From: CAWCON01 sp963797185
GTDB taxonomy: Bacteria > Patescibacteriota > Saccharimonadia > Saccharimonadales > UBA4665
NCBI GenBank assembly: GCA_963797185.1
Contig: CAWCON010000003.1
Coordinates: forward strand, 482,361-546,360
Length of the DNA: 64,000 bases
Direction: 5' to 3'
The notes under the pieces are model-generated. The model was given only the letters and a program-made list of their open reading frames with translations. It was not told where the DNA came from and did not search any database. Below, in pieces: positions 1 through 9,473 of this stretch. A program made the position numbers and the translations under genes. The stretch's first letter is position 1. Each line of letters begins with the position of its first letter.

Positions 1-1574
1 GTCACCATCGAAATCGGCGTTGAAACCTTTACAGACTAAAGGATGAAGCTGAATAGCCTTGTCCTTCAATTAGTACAGGTTGGAAAGCTTGAATACTGAG
101 ACGGTGAAGACTTGGTGCACGGTTTAAAAGAACATATTTACCTTTAATGACTTCATCTAGATGCATCCCAAACAGCAGTTTCACCAAGTTCAATCATCCG
201 AGTAGCTGAACGAATATTATGAGCATGTTCTGAGCAATTAAATCACCAATAACAAATGGCTTAAATAGCTCAAGCGCCATCATTTTCGGTAGACCACACT
301 GGATAATCTTAAGTTCAGGTCCAGCAACAATAACAGAACGACCGGAGTAATCTACTCGCTTACCAAGTAAGTTCTGACGGAAACGTCCTTGCTTACCATT
401 TAACATGTCACTAATGACTTAAGACGACGATGTTGACCGGTTGCAGCTACTGCTCGTCCGAACGGGCATTAGTTATTGTCAATTAAAGCATCAACTGCTT
501 CTTGAAGCATTCTTTGTTCATTACGACGAATAATTTCAGGAGCATTCAGCTCAATTAGTTTCTTAAGACGGTTATTGCGGTTAATAACTCGTCGGTAAAG
601 ATCGTTTAAGTCTGAAGTAGCAAATCGTCCACCAGTTAGTTGAACCATCGGTCGAAGATCTGGAGGAATAACTGGAAGACGCTAAAGCACATACTAGCTA
701 GGTTTAATACCCGCTCGTTGCATACTCTTCAAGCAGACGTAAGTCGCTTAATGATTTTCTTCTTACGTTGACCTTTAGCTTCTTCAGCTTCTTTAGTTAG
801 GTCATGGATTAGCTTGCTCTAAGATCAATTTCATCAAGTAAGTCTTTAATGGCGACACCGCCCATACCAACTGTATCATAGCTGCGCATTTCATCAGGCA
901 AATTACGATAGTCATTTTCATAAATCAGATTTAGTTTTTCAAGACGCAGCAAGTTGATCTTTGAGTTCGGTCATATTCTTGGTAACTTCTTCAAGTTCTT
1001 TAGTATGTGCTTCAGCTAGAGTTTTAATGTTAGCATTTTATTCTTTGCTTCCTGTTCGTAACGAATTTTAGATAGCTTCTTTAGCAGCCATAAACTCGCT
1101 TCTTTATCCGCCATCAACTTGATCGCGTTTCTCAATGTCAACATTCTTAATAATATAGCTAGCAAAATAAACAACTCGTTCCAAATTCTTAACAGTCATG
1201 CCAAGAAGTAGACCAACAGCAGATGGAGTTCCTCGGAGGAACCAAATGTGAGCACAGGTACGGCTAGTCAATATGACCCATTCGTTCACGCCGAACAATA
1301 CTGATTTAGTAACAATATCGCCTTTCTTATCTACTGCCGCTTCGCGACTGCGCATACCCTTATATTTAGCATCATGAGGGTTAATATCTTTAACCGGACC
1401 AAATATACGTTCACAAAACAATCCGTCTCGCTCAGGTTTCTGAGTACGATAATTAATAGTCTCGGGTTTTGTAACTTCGCCGTAGCTCCATTCTATGATA
1501 TCTTCCGGAGCTAGCAACTGCTAAACGTACTGCGTCAAAATCAGCAATATCTGCCTATATGAATAGTTTCTCAT
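1..1574 (-). CDS. rpoC: RNA polymerase beta' subunit (5' part, frameshifted)
   Basis: This is the N-terminal part of beta', catalytic subunit of RNA polymerase, running off the window at position 1. The start ATG (1572-1574) has a strong AGGAGG site and overlaps the probable rpoB stop as TAATG. Recognisable pieces lie in different frames: EDIIEWSYGEVTKPETINYR and ERDGLFCERIFGPVKD (about 1380-1510), PPDLRPMVQLTGGRFATSDL (about 600-680), and GKQGRFRQNLLGKRVDYSGR (about 340-405). Single extra bases interrupt the frame roughly every 50-150 nt, which looks like sequencing error at a low-coverage contig end rather than decay. The four cysteines of the usual N-terminal zinc ribbon are absent within a stretch that stays in one frame. 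Identity is sure; the exact translation is not. Confidence 0.9.
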
Positions 1575-4500
1575 TATGCGTTCCTCCTGTTATCGTTATT
1601 TTCTGCAGCAGCAACGGTTCTGGATCAGCCATAGTGTCGTCTTCAGGCACTGAGCTATCATCACTTACCGTTGAAGCATCGTCATTTTCTGCATTCTGTG
1701 TAATATCAATTTCCATGAATTCATCTACTTGAGCATCTTCGGTCACATCGACGTCAGATACGATTGGTGTCGGTACATCTACATCAGAGAGTTGCGAGGC
1801 TTCTATCTTTAATATTCTAGCCAATACCGCTTCCGCATCAACTAATTTATCTGAACTAATCAAATCAACTTTCAAGCTAAGTCCTTGCAACTCTTTGACG
1901 AGGACATTGAAACTTTCTGGAACTTTAGGTCCAACAATTTCAGTTCGCTTAATAATTGACTCGTAGGCCTTACTTCGGCCATAGACATCATCTGACTTGA
2001 TAGTTAGCATTTCCTGCAAGGTATTCGCAGCACCATAAGCTTCAAGTGCCCAGACTTCCATCTCTCCAAATCGTTGACCACCATTCTGTGCTTTTCCGCC
2101 CAAAGGTTGTTGCGTCACCATCGTGTATGGTCCAGTTGAACGCGCGTGAATTTTATCCGCTATCATATGGTTAAGCTTGATGATATACATACTCCCGACT
2201 GTCGTCAGTTCAGCAAATGCTTCACCAGTACGGCCGTCGTAAAGTTGCTGTTTTCCTTCTTCTGGCAAACCAGCTTCAGCAAACAACGATTTAATTTTTT
2301 CGACGGTTACACCATTAAAGGCAGGACTCGCTACTTTTATGCCAAGTGCTCGTGCCGCCATCCCAAGGTGTGTCTCAAATAACTGACCGACGTTCATTCG
2401 ACTTGGAATACCAAGAGGGTTCAAGATAATATCGATCGGCGATCCATCTTCCATAAATGGCATATCTTCAATTGGTAAAATTCTGGCGATCACTCCCTTG
2501 TTTCCGTGCCGACCACCTAATTTGTCACCAACAGCTATTTTGCGCATTTGAGCTACAAAAACTTGAATCTGCATCAAAACGCCAGCTTTTAGTTCGTGTC
2601 CATTGGCTTTGCTGAAGATTTTAACTCCAACGACTTTTCCGTGTTTTCCATTACTCATTCTTTGAGATGTGTCACGAACTTCTTTGGCTTTTTCGCCAAA
2701 GATAGCCCGAAGCAGTCGTTCCTCGCTCGATAATTCTTGCTCACCCTTAGGAGTAATTTTACCAACAAGAATGTCGCCAGGATGAACTTCGGCACCGATG
2801 CGAACTATGCCGTCATCGTCAAGGTGACGAAGTGACTCTTCACTTACGTTAGGAATATCACGAGTAACAATTTCAGGACCTAATTTAGTCTCACGAACTT
2901 CAATCATGAAGTCGACAATGTGAATTGAAGTTAAGCTATCATCTTGAACTAAGCGACGAGAAATGACTATGGCATCTTCGAAGTTATAGCCTGACCATGG
3001 CATAAAAGCGACCATTAAATCACGTCCAAGCGCGAGTTCACCGTCTGAGATAGACATACCTTCAATCAAAGAATCACCTTTGCTTACCTTGTCACCACTC
3101 GTCACCACCACTTTTTGGTTAATACTAGTGCCCTCATTGCTTCGAACAAAGTGCTGAGGGTAATAAGATTTCTTAACATCCTTATATGCCACAACAACTT
3201 TGCTGGCTGATGCTTCGAGAACCGTACCAGCTGCTTCAGCAGTAATCAATTGACCAGTATTTTGCGCAGCATAGATCTCCATTCCAGTGCCCACAATCGG
3301 AGACTCTGGCTGGATAAGTGGTACTGCTTGTCGTTGCTGGTTACTTCCCATAAGTGATCGGTAAACGTAATCTTTCTCAATGAAGGGGATAAGGCCGGCA
3401 CTACTCCCAATAATCTGGTTTCGAGTCGCATCCATATAAGTAACATCATTAGCATCAACTTGTCCTGATTGTAAGAACTTACGAGCACTAACACGTTCAT
3501 TAAGAAAGTAGCCGTCGTCGTCAATCTCTTCACCAGCACTTGCAATAACAGCTGACTCTTCAGCTGCCGTATCAAGATATATAACCTCAGCTGTAACTCT
3601 CGCTTTAACAGGCCAAGTGACTTGAGTAGTTACTTTTGCAAGCTTAGCTGCATCAGCTTCAGTGATCTTCTTATCAGCTTTAACAATAACTTTGCCTTTT
3701 TCGTCTTCTAAATCAACCGCAGCAATATGTCCAGCGGCATCCTTGGCAGTAGCTGCACTAACGACTTTTCGATATGGTGTCTCAATAAATCCATAGCTAT
3801 TAATTCGAGCGTAGTTGGCTAGGTTTAATACCAAACCCACGTTAGCTCCTTCAGGTGTTTCAACGGCACAAATTCGACCATAGTGAGTCGCATGTGCATC
3901 ACGAACTTCAAAACCAGCTCTCTCACGAGAAAGGCCACCAGGACCCATTGAACTCAGACGACGTTTATGAGCAAGTTCCGATAAAGGATTTACTTGATCC
4001 ATGAACTGACTAAGTTGAGAACTAGCAAAGAATTCTCGAACGGCTGCTACTACTGGGCGCGCATTAATAAGCTGACCCGGTGTCACTGCCTCAATTTCTG
4101 ACATACTCATACGATCTTTTGTGTTGCGTTCCATTCGTAGTAAGCCAATACGGAATTGACGTTGGACTAATTCGCCAACTAACTTAACACGACGATTCGC
4201 CAAACTATCGATATCATCAGGTGGTTCCTGAGTGTTGTTTAGGCGAATAATCTCAGCAATGATGGCTTTTAAATCATCCAACCACATAACACGGTTTTCG
4301 ATAGTATTAGGAACGTCGAGATTCAAACGTGCATTAATTTTGTAGCGACCTACGCGACTGAAATCAAAACGCTTGAAGTTGTAAAACATGTTTTCAAGCA
4401 AACTTCTGGCATTATCAACCGTTGCTAAATCACCTGGACGCAGTCGTCGGTAAACTTCAATTAAGGCCTCCTGCTGACCATGAGCAGGATCTTTGTCAAA

Positions 4501-5175
4501 GGTAGCATCTAGATATTTAACTTTTCCTTCATCTACATGCTTAAAGGCTTCACGGATTTGTGGCTCGGCCATACCAAGTGCTTGCAGTAAGGTAGTGACT
4601 GGAATTTTACGTTTTCTGTCAATTTTAACGTAGATACCACCACTTGCAGCCGTTTCAAACTCAAGCCAAGCACCACGCCCTGGGATAATCTTTGCTCCAT
4701 ATAAACGTGACGCACCATGTTGTTCACCAGTAAAAAAAACACCGCTACTCCGTATTAATTGGCTGACAACAACTCGTTCAGCTCCGTTAATAACAAACGT
4801 CCCTCGCTGTGTCATCCATGGGTAATCGCCAAGGTAGATTTCTTGCTCTTTGACTTCCCCAGTAACTTTATTAGTAAGCTCAACCGTAGCTTTTAATGGA
4901 GCTTCGTAGCTAACATTATTCTCACGTGCCTCTGTTTCTGTAATCTTAGGCTCTTCAAATCGATAGCCTTTAAAACTCAGTGATAATTTAGTTCCCGTAT
5001 AGTCGTCTATTGGACTAATTTCAGCCAATAACTCACCGAGACCTTCTTCTACAAACCACTGGAAGGACTGGTTTTGATGACTGACCAAATTAGGAAGCTC
5101 AAGGGCGTCATCAACTTTTGTAAAATAAACTCGTTTATCTTTCTTCGTACTTGGTATACTTGTGCCTTTTGCCAT
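1555..5175 (-). CDS. rpoB: RNA polymerase beta subunit
   Basis: Catalytic beta subunit of RNA polymerase, 1206 residues, close to the normal bacterial length. It carries family landmarks such as RGAWLEFE, the rifampicin-pocket region SSQLSQFMDQVNPLSELAHK, RDAHATHYGRICAVETPEG, DDSLTSIHIVDF, GRHGNKGVIARILP and the C-terminal GGKAQNGGQRFGEMEVWALE. Start ATG at 5175 follows AAGGGGAAA. It is the first gene of rpoB-rpoC. The last 16 or so residues (LLLQKITITGG...) run through the rpoC Shine-Dalgarno. Shifting the frame by one base at the C run near 1615 gives an ending VAAAENNDNRRNA and a stop at 1574-1576 overlapping the rpoC ATG, so the printed C-terminus probably contains one indel. Confidence 0.97.
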   Translation of the reverse strand: MAKGTSIPSTKKDKRVYFTKVDDALELPNLVSHQNQSFQWFVEEGLGELLAEISPIDDYTGTKLSLSFKGYRFEEPKITETEARENNVSYEAPLKATVELTNKVTGEVKEQEIYLGDYPWMTQRGTFVINGAERVVVSQLIRSSGVFFTGEQHGASRLYGAKIIPGRGAWLEFETAASGGIYVKIDRKRKIPVTTLLQALGMAEPQIREAFKHVDEGKVKYLDATFDKDPAHGQQEALIEVYRRLRPGDLATVDNARSLLENMFYNFKRFDFSRVGRYKINARLNLDVPNTIENRVMWLDDLKAIIAEIIRLNNTQEPPDDIDSLANRRVKLVGELVQRQFRIGLLRMERNTKDRMSMSEIEAVTPGQLINARPVVAAVREFFASSQLSQFMDQVNPLSELAHKRRLSSMGPGGLSRERAGFEVRDAHATHYGRICAVETPEGANVGLVLNLANYARINSYGFIETPYRKVVSAATAKDAAGHIAAVDLEDEKGKVIVKADKKITEADAAKLAKVTTQVTWPVKARVTAEVIYLDTAAEESAVIASAGEEIDDDGYFLNERVSARKFLQSGQVDANDVTYMDATRNQIIGSSAGLIPFIEKDYVYRSLMGSNQQRQAVPLIQPESPIVGTGMEIYAAQNTGQLITAEAAGTVLEASASKVVVAYKDVKKSYYPQHFVRSNEGTSINQKVVVTSGDKVSKGDSLIEGMSISDGELALGRDLMVAFMPWSGYNFEDAIVISRRLVQDDSLTSIHIVDFMIEVRETKLGPEIVTRDIPNVSEESLRHLDDDGIVRIGAEVHPGDILVGKITPKGEQELSSEERLLRAIFGEKAKEVRDTSQRMSNGKHGKVVGVKIFSKANGHELKAGVLMQIQVFVAQMRKIAVGDKLGGRHGNKGVIARILPIEDMPFMEDGSPIDIILNPLGIPSRMNVGQLFETHLGMAARALGIKVASPAFNGVTVEKIKSLFAEAGLPEEGKQQLYDGRTGEAFAELTTVGSMYIIKLNHMIADKIHARSTGPYTMVTQQPLGGKAQNGGQRFGEMEVWALEAYGAANTLQEMLTIKSDDVYGRSKAYESIIKRTEIVGPKVPESFNVLVKELQGLSLKVDLISSDKLVDAEAVLARILKIEASQLSDVDVPTPIVSDVDVTEDAQVDEFMEIDITQNAENDDASTVSDDSSVPEDDTMADPEPLLLQKITITGGTHNEKLFI

Positions 5176-5284
5176 GGTTAAGCAGCTTTCCCCTTATCCG
5201 GCCTTTTATCCAACATACGCCTTGCTGGACATCAGCCATTGTCTCTATTAGTGATTGTTGTATTTTTTCGTACGAAGATTACTA

Positions 5285-5433
5285 AGCGGTTGGTTTTTGT
5301 GCTGTTTTAATGCAAAGCTCAGCATGGCCCGACTTACACTACTTCTTAAGTTTAAGTTTGAACGACTCATTTAAAAATGTCAAGACTTTTATATCCCATT
5401 TAGTTCGTTGGAATGAGTCTCAAACCAACCGCT
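5285..5433. repeat. 12-bp perfect inverted repeat pair between rpoB leader and clpP 3' end
   Basis: AGCGGTTGGTTT (5285-5296) and AAACCAACCGCT (5422-5433) are perfect reverse complements about 125 nt apart, between the end of clpP and the rpoB start. In RNA they could close a large stem. No U-run follows either arm, so a plain intrinsic terminator is not indicated. Confidence 0.5.
5378..5383 (-). promoter_or_regulatory. rpoB: Candidate rpoB -35 element in a 264-bp leader
   Basis: A perfect TTGACA on the minus strand lies about 200 nt upstream of rpoB. I see no good -10 at 16-18 nt (best CAAACT), so this is tentative. The rest of the 5176-5439 gap holds no gene. Confidence 0.3.
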
Positions 5434-5439
5434 AATCTT

Positions 5440-6051
5440 CTAAATTTTCTTGATGCTCGATATGACACTATCGACGAGACCGTACTTCTTTGCTTCGTCG
5501 GCAGTCATCCAGTAATCTCTCTCCATATCAGTTCGAATTTTGTCTATTTTTTGACCTGTATTCTTTACCATAATTTCATTAAGCCGATGCTTAAGACGCA
5601 ATGATTCCTTCAAATCAATCTCCATATCAGTTACTTTTCCACGAGTGCCGCTCGATGGCTGATGGATCATGACCGTTGCATTTGGCAAAAGAAATCGCTT
5701 GCCTTTTGTGCCCGAGCTTAACAGTACCGCTGCTGCTGAGGCCTGCACTCCAATACCAACAGTCTGAATATCGTTGCTAATATATTGCATCGTATCGTAA
5801 ATTGCCAAAGCATCATAAACAGTTCCGCCGGGACTATTAATATATAAAAAGATGTCTTTTTTACTGTCTTCTGCTTGTAAGAATAACAGCTGCGCCACAA
5901 TAAGGTTGGCGGTCATATCATTCACATCACTTCCCAAGAAAACAATTCGATCTTTTAATAATCGACTATATATATCATAGGCCCGTTCAAAACGACCTTC
6001 ACTTTCAATTACGGTTGGTATAAGTACCTGAGTAGTTGGTTGTTTATTCAT
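5440..6051 (-). CDS. clpP: ATP-dependent Clp protease proteolytic subunit
   Basis: Serine peptidase subunit that forms the barrel-shaped ClpP tetradecamer and degrades proteins fed by Clp ATPases; 203 residues, a standard length. Visible landmarks are RIVFLGSDVNDMTANLIVAQ, YINSPGGTVYDALAIYD, the nucleophile Ser in VGVQASAAAVLLSSG-type context, the catalytic His in ATVMIHQPSSG, and the Asp in MERDYWMTADEAKKYGLVD. The start at 6051 has AAAGGGG just upstream. It lies 63 nt downstream of tig on the same strand but has its own promoter overlapped by a perfect CIRCE operator, implying HrcA-controlled heat-shock expression. Confidence 0.97.
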   Translation of the reverse strand: MNKQPTTQVLIPTVIESEGRFERAYDIYSRLLKDRIVFLGSDVNDMTANLIVAQLLFLQAEDSKKDIFLYINSPGGTVYDALAIYDTMQYISNDIQTVGIGVQASAAAVLLSSGTKGKRFLLPNATVMIHQPSSGTRGKVTDMEIDLKESLRLKHRLNEIMVKNTGQKIDKIRTDMERDYWMTADEAKKYGLVDSVISSIKKI

Positions 6052-6080
6052 AGTAACCCCTTTGCTATCATTACCTATCT

Positions 6081-6118
6081 ATGATAGTAAATTAGCACTC
6101 ACTAGTCAAGAGTGCTAA
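6081..6118 (-). promoter_or_regulatory. clpP: CIRCE operator (HrcA site) and promoter of clpP
   Basis: 6092-6118 reads TTAGCACTC-N9-GAGTGCTAA, a perfect match to the CIRCE element bound by the heat-shock repressor HrcA. The minus strand also reads TTGACT (6109-6104), 17 nt, TATCAT (6086-6081). The -35 therefore lies in the CIRCE spacer and one half-site occupies the promoter spacer. The tig stop codon (6115-6117) falls inside the other half-site. Confidence 0.95.
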
Positions 6119-7407
6119 TTATGGGTTAGACTTGCGTAAGAAGTAAGTTTTTCTACCGTCTTCTCAAACAACATGCGATTCGCCAGATCTCGTTGATTTC
6201 GAGGTTCGTCAAGCTCTGCCTGCATCTGTTTGTCGGTATACTGATTACGTAGCAGCGTCAATCGTACTTTCAGTTCATCTTTCGAAATAGTCAAATTCTC
6301 ACGTTCAGCGACTTCAGATAGAACCAAGCTGGTTTTTACTTGTTGTTCAGCGGTCTTACGCATTTTCTTTTTATGCTCATCTTCACTAATGCCCTCAGCA
6401 AGTAAATGTTCCTGCCATGTTTGGCCACGCCTCGCAAGCGTCTCACGCTCTTCTTTTTCAACCTGTTCTGTTCGTTCGTCAATCAAGCGTTCTGGAATAA
6501 CTGCCTGGGATTCTTGGACGATAGTCTCAAGTAGTTTGTTCTCAAAGTCACGATCAGCCTGATAGGCTTGTTCTTGCTCAAGCTGCTTGTTTATATCGGC
6601 TCGTAATTCGTCAATTGATTTGAACGGTCCTACTTTTGCTGCTAATGCGTTATTGACTGGTGGTTCGGTCACGGCAGATACTTTTTTAACGGTAACATTG
6701 AAGCTAACTTTTCTACCTTGAAGCGCGTTAACACTGTAATCCTTGGGAAAAGTTATGTCGAATGTCTTATTCTGGTCTACTTTCATGTCGACCAGATGTT
6801 CCTCAAAACCGGGGATGAATGTTTTGCTACCAAGAATAAGTGGGTAATCTTTGCCGTCTGCTCCAGCTATTGGATCTTTCGACTTAGCATCTACTCCAGA
6901 AAAATCTATAATGACTTCGTCGCCGCTTTTAGAAGATCGTTTTACTTCTTTTTTTTCTGCCTCACGGCGCCGTAATTCACTGATAACGCCTTCGATATCT
7001 TTATCAGTGACTGCTACACTTTTCTTTTTGACGGTTACTTTAGTGTAGTCAGGTAGCTTAACTTCGCCGACTGCCTCAAATTCGGCAGTAAACTCTAATG
7101 CCGTAAATGGAACAAACTTTGTCAAAGATACTTGTGGTTGTTCAACCGGACGTAACTTCTTTTCACTGACAGCCTCAACATAAGCGCGATTAATAATGCT
7201 ATCGAGAAATTCGTCCTGTAAGACTTTCTGGTCAAGGTGTTTTTCCACCAAAGCAGCTGGCGCCTTACCACTACGGAATCCAGCAATTTTGACCTGCCGG
7301 CCAAGTCGCTTTATGACTTCATCCTTAGTGTCTTCCAGACTTTGTTGATCAACAGTAATCTGTAATTTAACTTTGGTTGGTGATACGTGTTCTTCGGTAA
7401 CTTTCAT
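6115..7407 (-). CDS. tig: Trigger factor
   Basis: Ribosome-bound chaperone and peptidyl-prolyl isomerase that meets nascent chains; 430 residues, normal length. The N-terminal ribosome-binding domain has the signature KIAGFRSGKAPAALVEKHL (about 37-56). A central FKBP-type domain follows (about 160-245, with KDYPLILGSKTFIPGFEEHL), then a helical C-terminal domain with many charged residues. The start ATG is at 7407. A TACAGT box ends 8 nt before it, so the transcript may be nearly leaderless. The gene precedes clpP, a common tig-clpP neighbourhood. Confidence 0.96.
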   Translation of the reverse strand: MKVTEEHVSPTKVKLQITVDQQSLEDTKDEVIKRLGRQVKIAGFRSGKAPAALVEKHLDQKVLQDEFLDSIINRAYVEAVSEKKLRPVEQPQVSLTKFVPFTALEFTAEFEAVGEVKLPDYTKVTVKKKSVAVTDKDIEGVISELRRREAEKKEVKRSSKSGDEVIIDFSGVDAKSKDPIAGADGKDYPLILGSKTFIPGFEEHLVDMKVDQNKTFDITFPKDYSVNALQGRKVSFNVTVKKVSAVTEPPVNNALAAKVGPFKSIDELRADINKQLEQEQAYQADRDFENKLLETIVQESQAVIPERLIDERTEQVEKEERETLARRGQTWQEHLLAEGISEDEHKKKMRKTAEQQVKTSLVLSEVAERENLTISKDELKVRLTLLRNQYTDKQMQAELDEPRNQRDLANRMLFEKTVEKLTSYASLTHN

Positions 7408-7455
7408 GAATCTTCACTGTATCAGATTCGGTCGCCCAAGCCAAACATAAGCATT

Positions 7456-7899
7456 TTAATGTTCAAGTAGTATAAGACACGTAAGCATCACACCCAACCA
7501 TGGTAGCTCGGTCAGGTACCCCCACGATCGCTCGCCCCACTGAATGCGTTTATGAAACCGCATTATCAGATTGAACTTACCTAAGGGTTTTCCATGCTGT
7601 TCACGTATATAATTTGGTAGCCACATAAGATCAGGGCTGATTGCAAGGATGGCACATATCAGTAGCAGCACCCAGTGATGTGGTTGCCAAATTACTAAAA
7701 TCAGCAAGAAAACGAACACTAAGAAACTATCTCCGCTCAAAACCCGATGAAATGTCTTACCAGTATGATTATGAATACCAAGATGCGGAAGACTATCGAG
7801 TGCAAAATGAGATAATAACGCCAACGGCACAGCTATTGCAGCTTCAGGAATTAAAGCCGCTATAACAGCACCACTTACTGCATGATTAATCCCGGTCAT
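7456..7899 (-). CDS. Membrane-bound YdjM-like metal-dependent hydrolase family protein
   Basis: Integral membrane protein of 147 residues. The N-terminus MTGINHAVSGAVIAAL, the motif LSHFALDSLPHLG (about 31-43) and the later SPDLMW resemble the YdjM/metal-dependent membrane hydrolase family, in which conserved His and Asp residues probably bind a metal. Four hydrophobic segments are visible. Its start overlaps the end of hisS by 14 nt, so it is probably co-transcribed with hisS. The substrate cannot be told; family assignment is by motif reading only. Confidence 0.6.
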   Translation of the reverse strand: MTGINHAVSGAVIAALIPEAAIAVPLALLSHFALDSLPHLGIHNHTGKTFHRVLSGDSFLVFVFLLILVIWQPHHWVLLLICAILAISPDLMWLPNYIREQHGKPLGKFNLIMRFHKRIQWGERSWGYLTELPWLGVMLTCLILLEH

Positions 7900-9205
7900 G
7901 TTTTCGATAATCCTTTATCATACTTACAATTCGCTGGGTACTATGGCTCTCTTCTTTGCCGGTATGAAGGTCTTTAAGCGTATATTGCTCCTCGGCCAAT
8001 TCCTTCTCACCAATAAATATGACATACGGTATGGCCTTCTTAACGGCGGTTGCTATTTGTTTATCCGTTTTGCGCTCGCTAATATCGACCGCTAATTTTA
8101 GCCCCATCTCCCTCATGTCAGAAATGATTTGATAAGCTCGGCCAAAAACATCGCCAATCATAATAACATAAGCATCCGTTTCAGTTGTTAGCTCCGGCAA
8201 TAACTCATGTAACTTTAAGAAACTTTGTAGAGTAACATCGCCCATGCCAAATCCGATACTTGCAACCGGCTCAACACCGAAGAGACTTACTAAGCCATCG
8301 TATCGGCCTCCCCCAAACATGGCTCGATTGTTATCGGGATGGTTATCGAACATCTCAAATACTATGTCGTTATAGTAATCAAACCCCCGAACAAGCGTGA
8401 TATCGAATACCGCATTATCAATATGCATCAGCTCTTTGAGTTGGGTGAGTACCAGCCGCAATTGAAAAACAGCCGGATCGTGAGAGACGCTAGATGGCAA
8501 TTCATCAATGCTCGTTACACTCAGTAGCTGAAATAGTCGTTCTCCTAATCCCTCGTCCCTTTGGGTTGGTGTTAGCAATGCGTCAGCATCGGCTAAAAAT
8601 TCAGACTCGTCAATTTTATGCATTCTATCAATTAGGCCGCGTAGAGTGTGTCGCTGAACATCACTCAATTTTAAGTAATCGGTCATTAGCACATCGAGTA
8701 AGCGACGACTGCTTACCTTAATTGTATACATCTCATCTGTCGCACCAAATGCATTCATGATGGCATCAGCTACTTGAATTATCTCGAGATCTGCTTCGAC
8801 ATTATCAACCCCAAATAAATCAACGTTAAGTTGCCAGTGTTCGCGAAGTCGTCCGTGCTGTGGCCTCTCATAGCGCCAGAGATTGGGAATTGAATACCAT
8901 CGAAGCGGATAACCAAGCTCTTGTCGCCGACCAGCCACCATTCGGCTCACCGATGGAGTCATTTCTGGTCGAAGAGTCACTTTTCGGTCACCACGATCAG
9001 TAAAGCTATAGGTTTGCTCATTAACAATCTCTTCGTTACTCTTTGAAAGATAGAGTTCTATTGGTTCAAGAATTGGAGCATCATATTCCTCATAGCCAAA
9101 TTTCTCGACCGTATCACGCATGACAGAAAATAGAAATTTCTGCAGTCTCTTATCTTCTGGGTAAAAATCCCGAGCACCTTTGTAAGGTTGTGTTGATAGT
9201 GCCAT
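7886..9205 (-). CDS. hisS: Histidine--tRNA ligase
   Basis: Class II aminoacyl-tRNA synthetase charging tRNA-His; 439 residues. Motif 1 region KGARDFYPEDKRLQ opens the protein, motif 2 appears as LWRYERPQHGRLREHWQLNV (about 109-128), and the HisRS-specific LVRGFDYYNDIVFEMF and motif 3 ASIGFGMGD follow. A C-terminal anticodon-binding domain spans about 340-430. The start ATG at 9205 has AAGGAAA about 7 nt upstream and an extended -10 TGCTACAAT (9232-9224) giving a leader of roughly 15 nt. It forms an operon with the overlapping membrane hydrolase-like gene. Confidence 0.96.
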   Translation of the reverse strand: MALSTQPYKGARDFYPEDKRLQKFLFSVMRDTVEKFGYEEYDAPILEPIELYLSKSNEEIVNEQTYSFTDRGDRKVTLRPEMTPSVSRMVAGRRQELGYPLRWYSIPNLWRYERPQHGRLREHWQLNVDLFGVDNVEADLEIIQVADAIMNAFGATDEMYTIKVSSRRLLDVLMTDYLKLSDVQRHTLRGLIDRMHKIDESEFLADADALLTPTQRDEGLGERLFQLLSVTSIDELPSSVSHDPAVFQLRLVLTQLKELMHIDNAVFDITLVRGFDYYNDIVFEMFDNHPDNNRAMFGGGRYDGLVSLFGVEPVASIGFGMGDVTLQSFLKLHELLPELTTETDAYVIMIGDVFGRAYQIISDMREMGLKLAVDISERKTDKQIATAVKKAIPYVIFIGEKELAEEQYTLKDLHTGKEESHSTQRIVSMIKDYRKHDRD

Positions 9206-9223
9206 AATGGTTTCCTTGCATAG

Positions 9224-9232
9224 ATTGTAGCA
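9224..9232 (-). promoter_or_regulatory. hisS: Extended -10 promoter of hisS
   Basis: TGCTACAAT on the minus strand, about 19 nt before the hisS start codon. It matches the extended -10 form TGNTATAAT seen before several genes in this window. Confidence 0.6.
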
Positions 9233-9290
9233 GATTTAGCAATCAGTAGAACTAGCCAAGAAATGTTTGATCGAATAAAATGAGTGCAAC

Positions 9291-9367
9291 GGGGCTATAG
9301 CGCAGTTGGTTAGCGCGCTTGCATGGCATGCAAGAGGTCGTGAGTTCGAACCTCACTAGCTCCACCA
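9291..9367 (+). tRNA. tRNA-Ala(GGC)
   Basis: Cloverleaf readable by eye. Acceptor GGGGCTA pairs with TAGCTCC; the anticodon stem CTTGC/GCAAG encloses the loop ATGGCAT, giving anticodon GGC; the T-loop is TTCGAAC; and CCA is encoded at 9365-9367. It is divergent from hisS and upstream of uppP. Confidence 0.95.
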
Positions 9368-9473
9368 ATTATCCTTATGATTCTTATTCAAACCGTCGAC
9401 TAATGAATCGCCGTACAGTAGCTCAATCAATAAATGGATGCAATGACCTTAGAAAACATGGTATATGGTTTGT

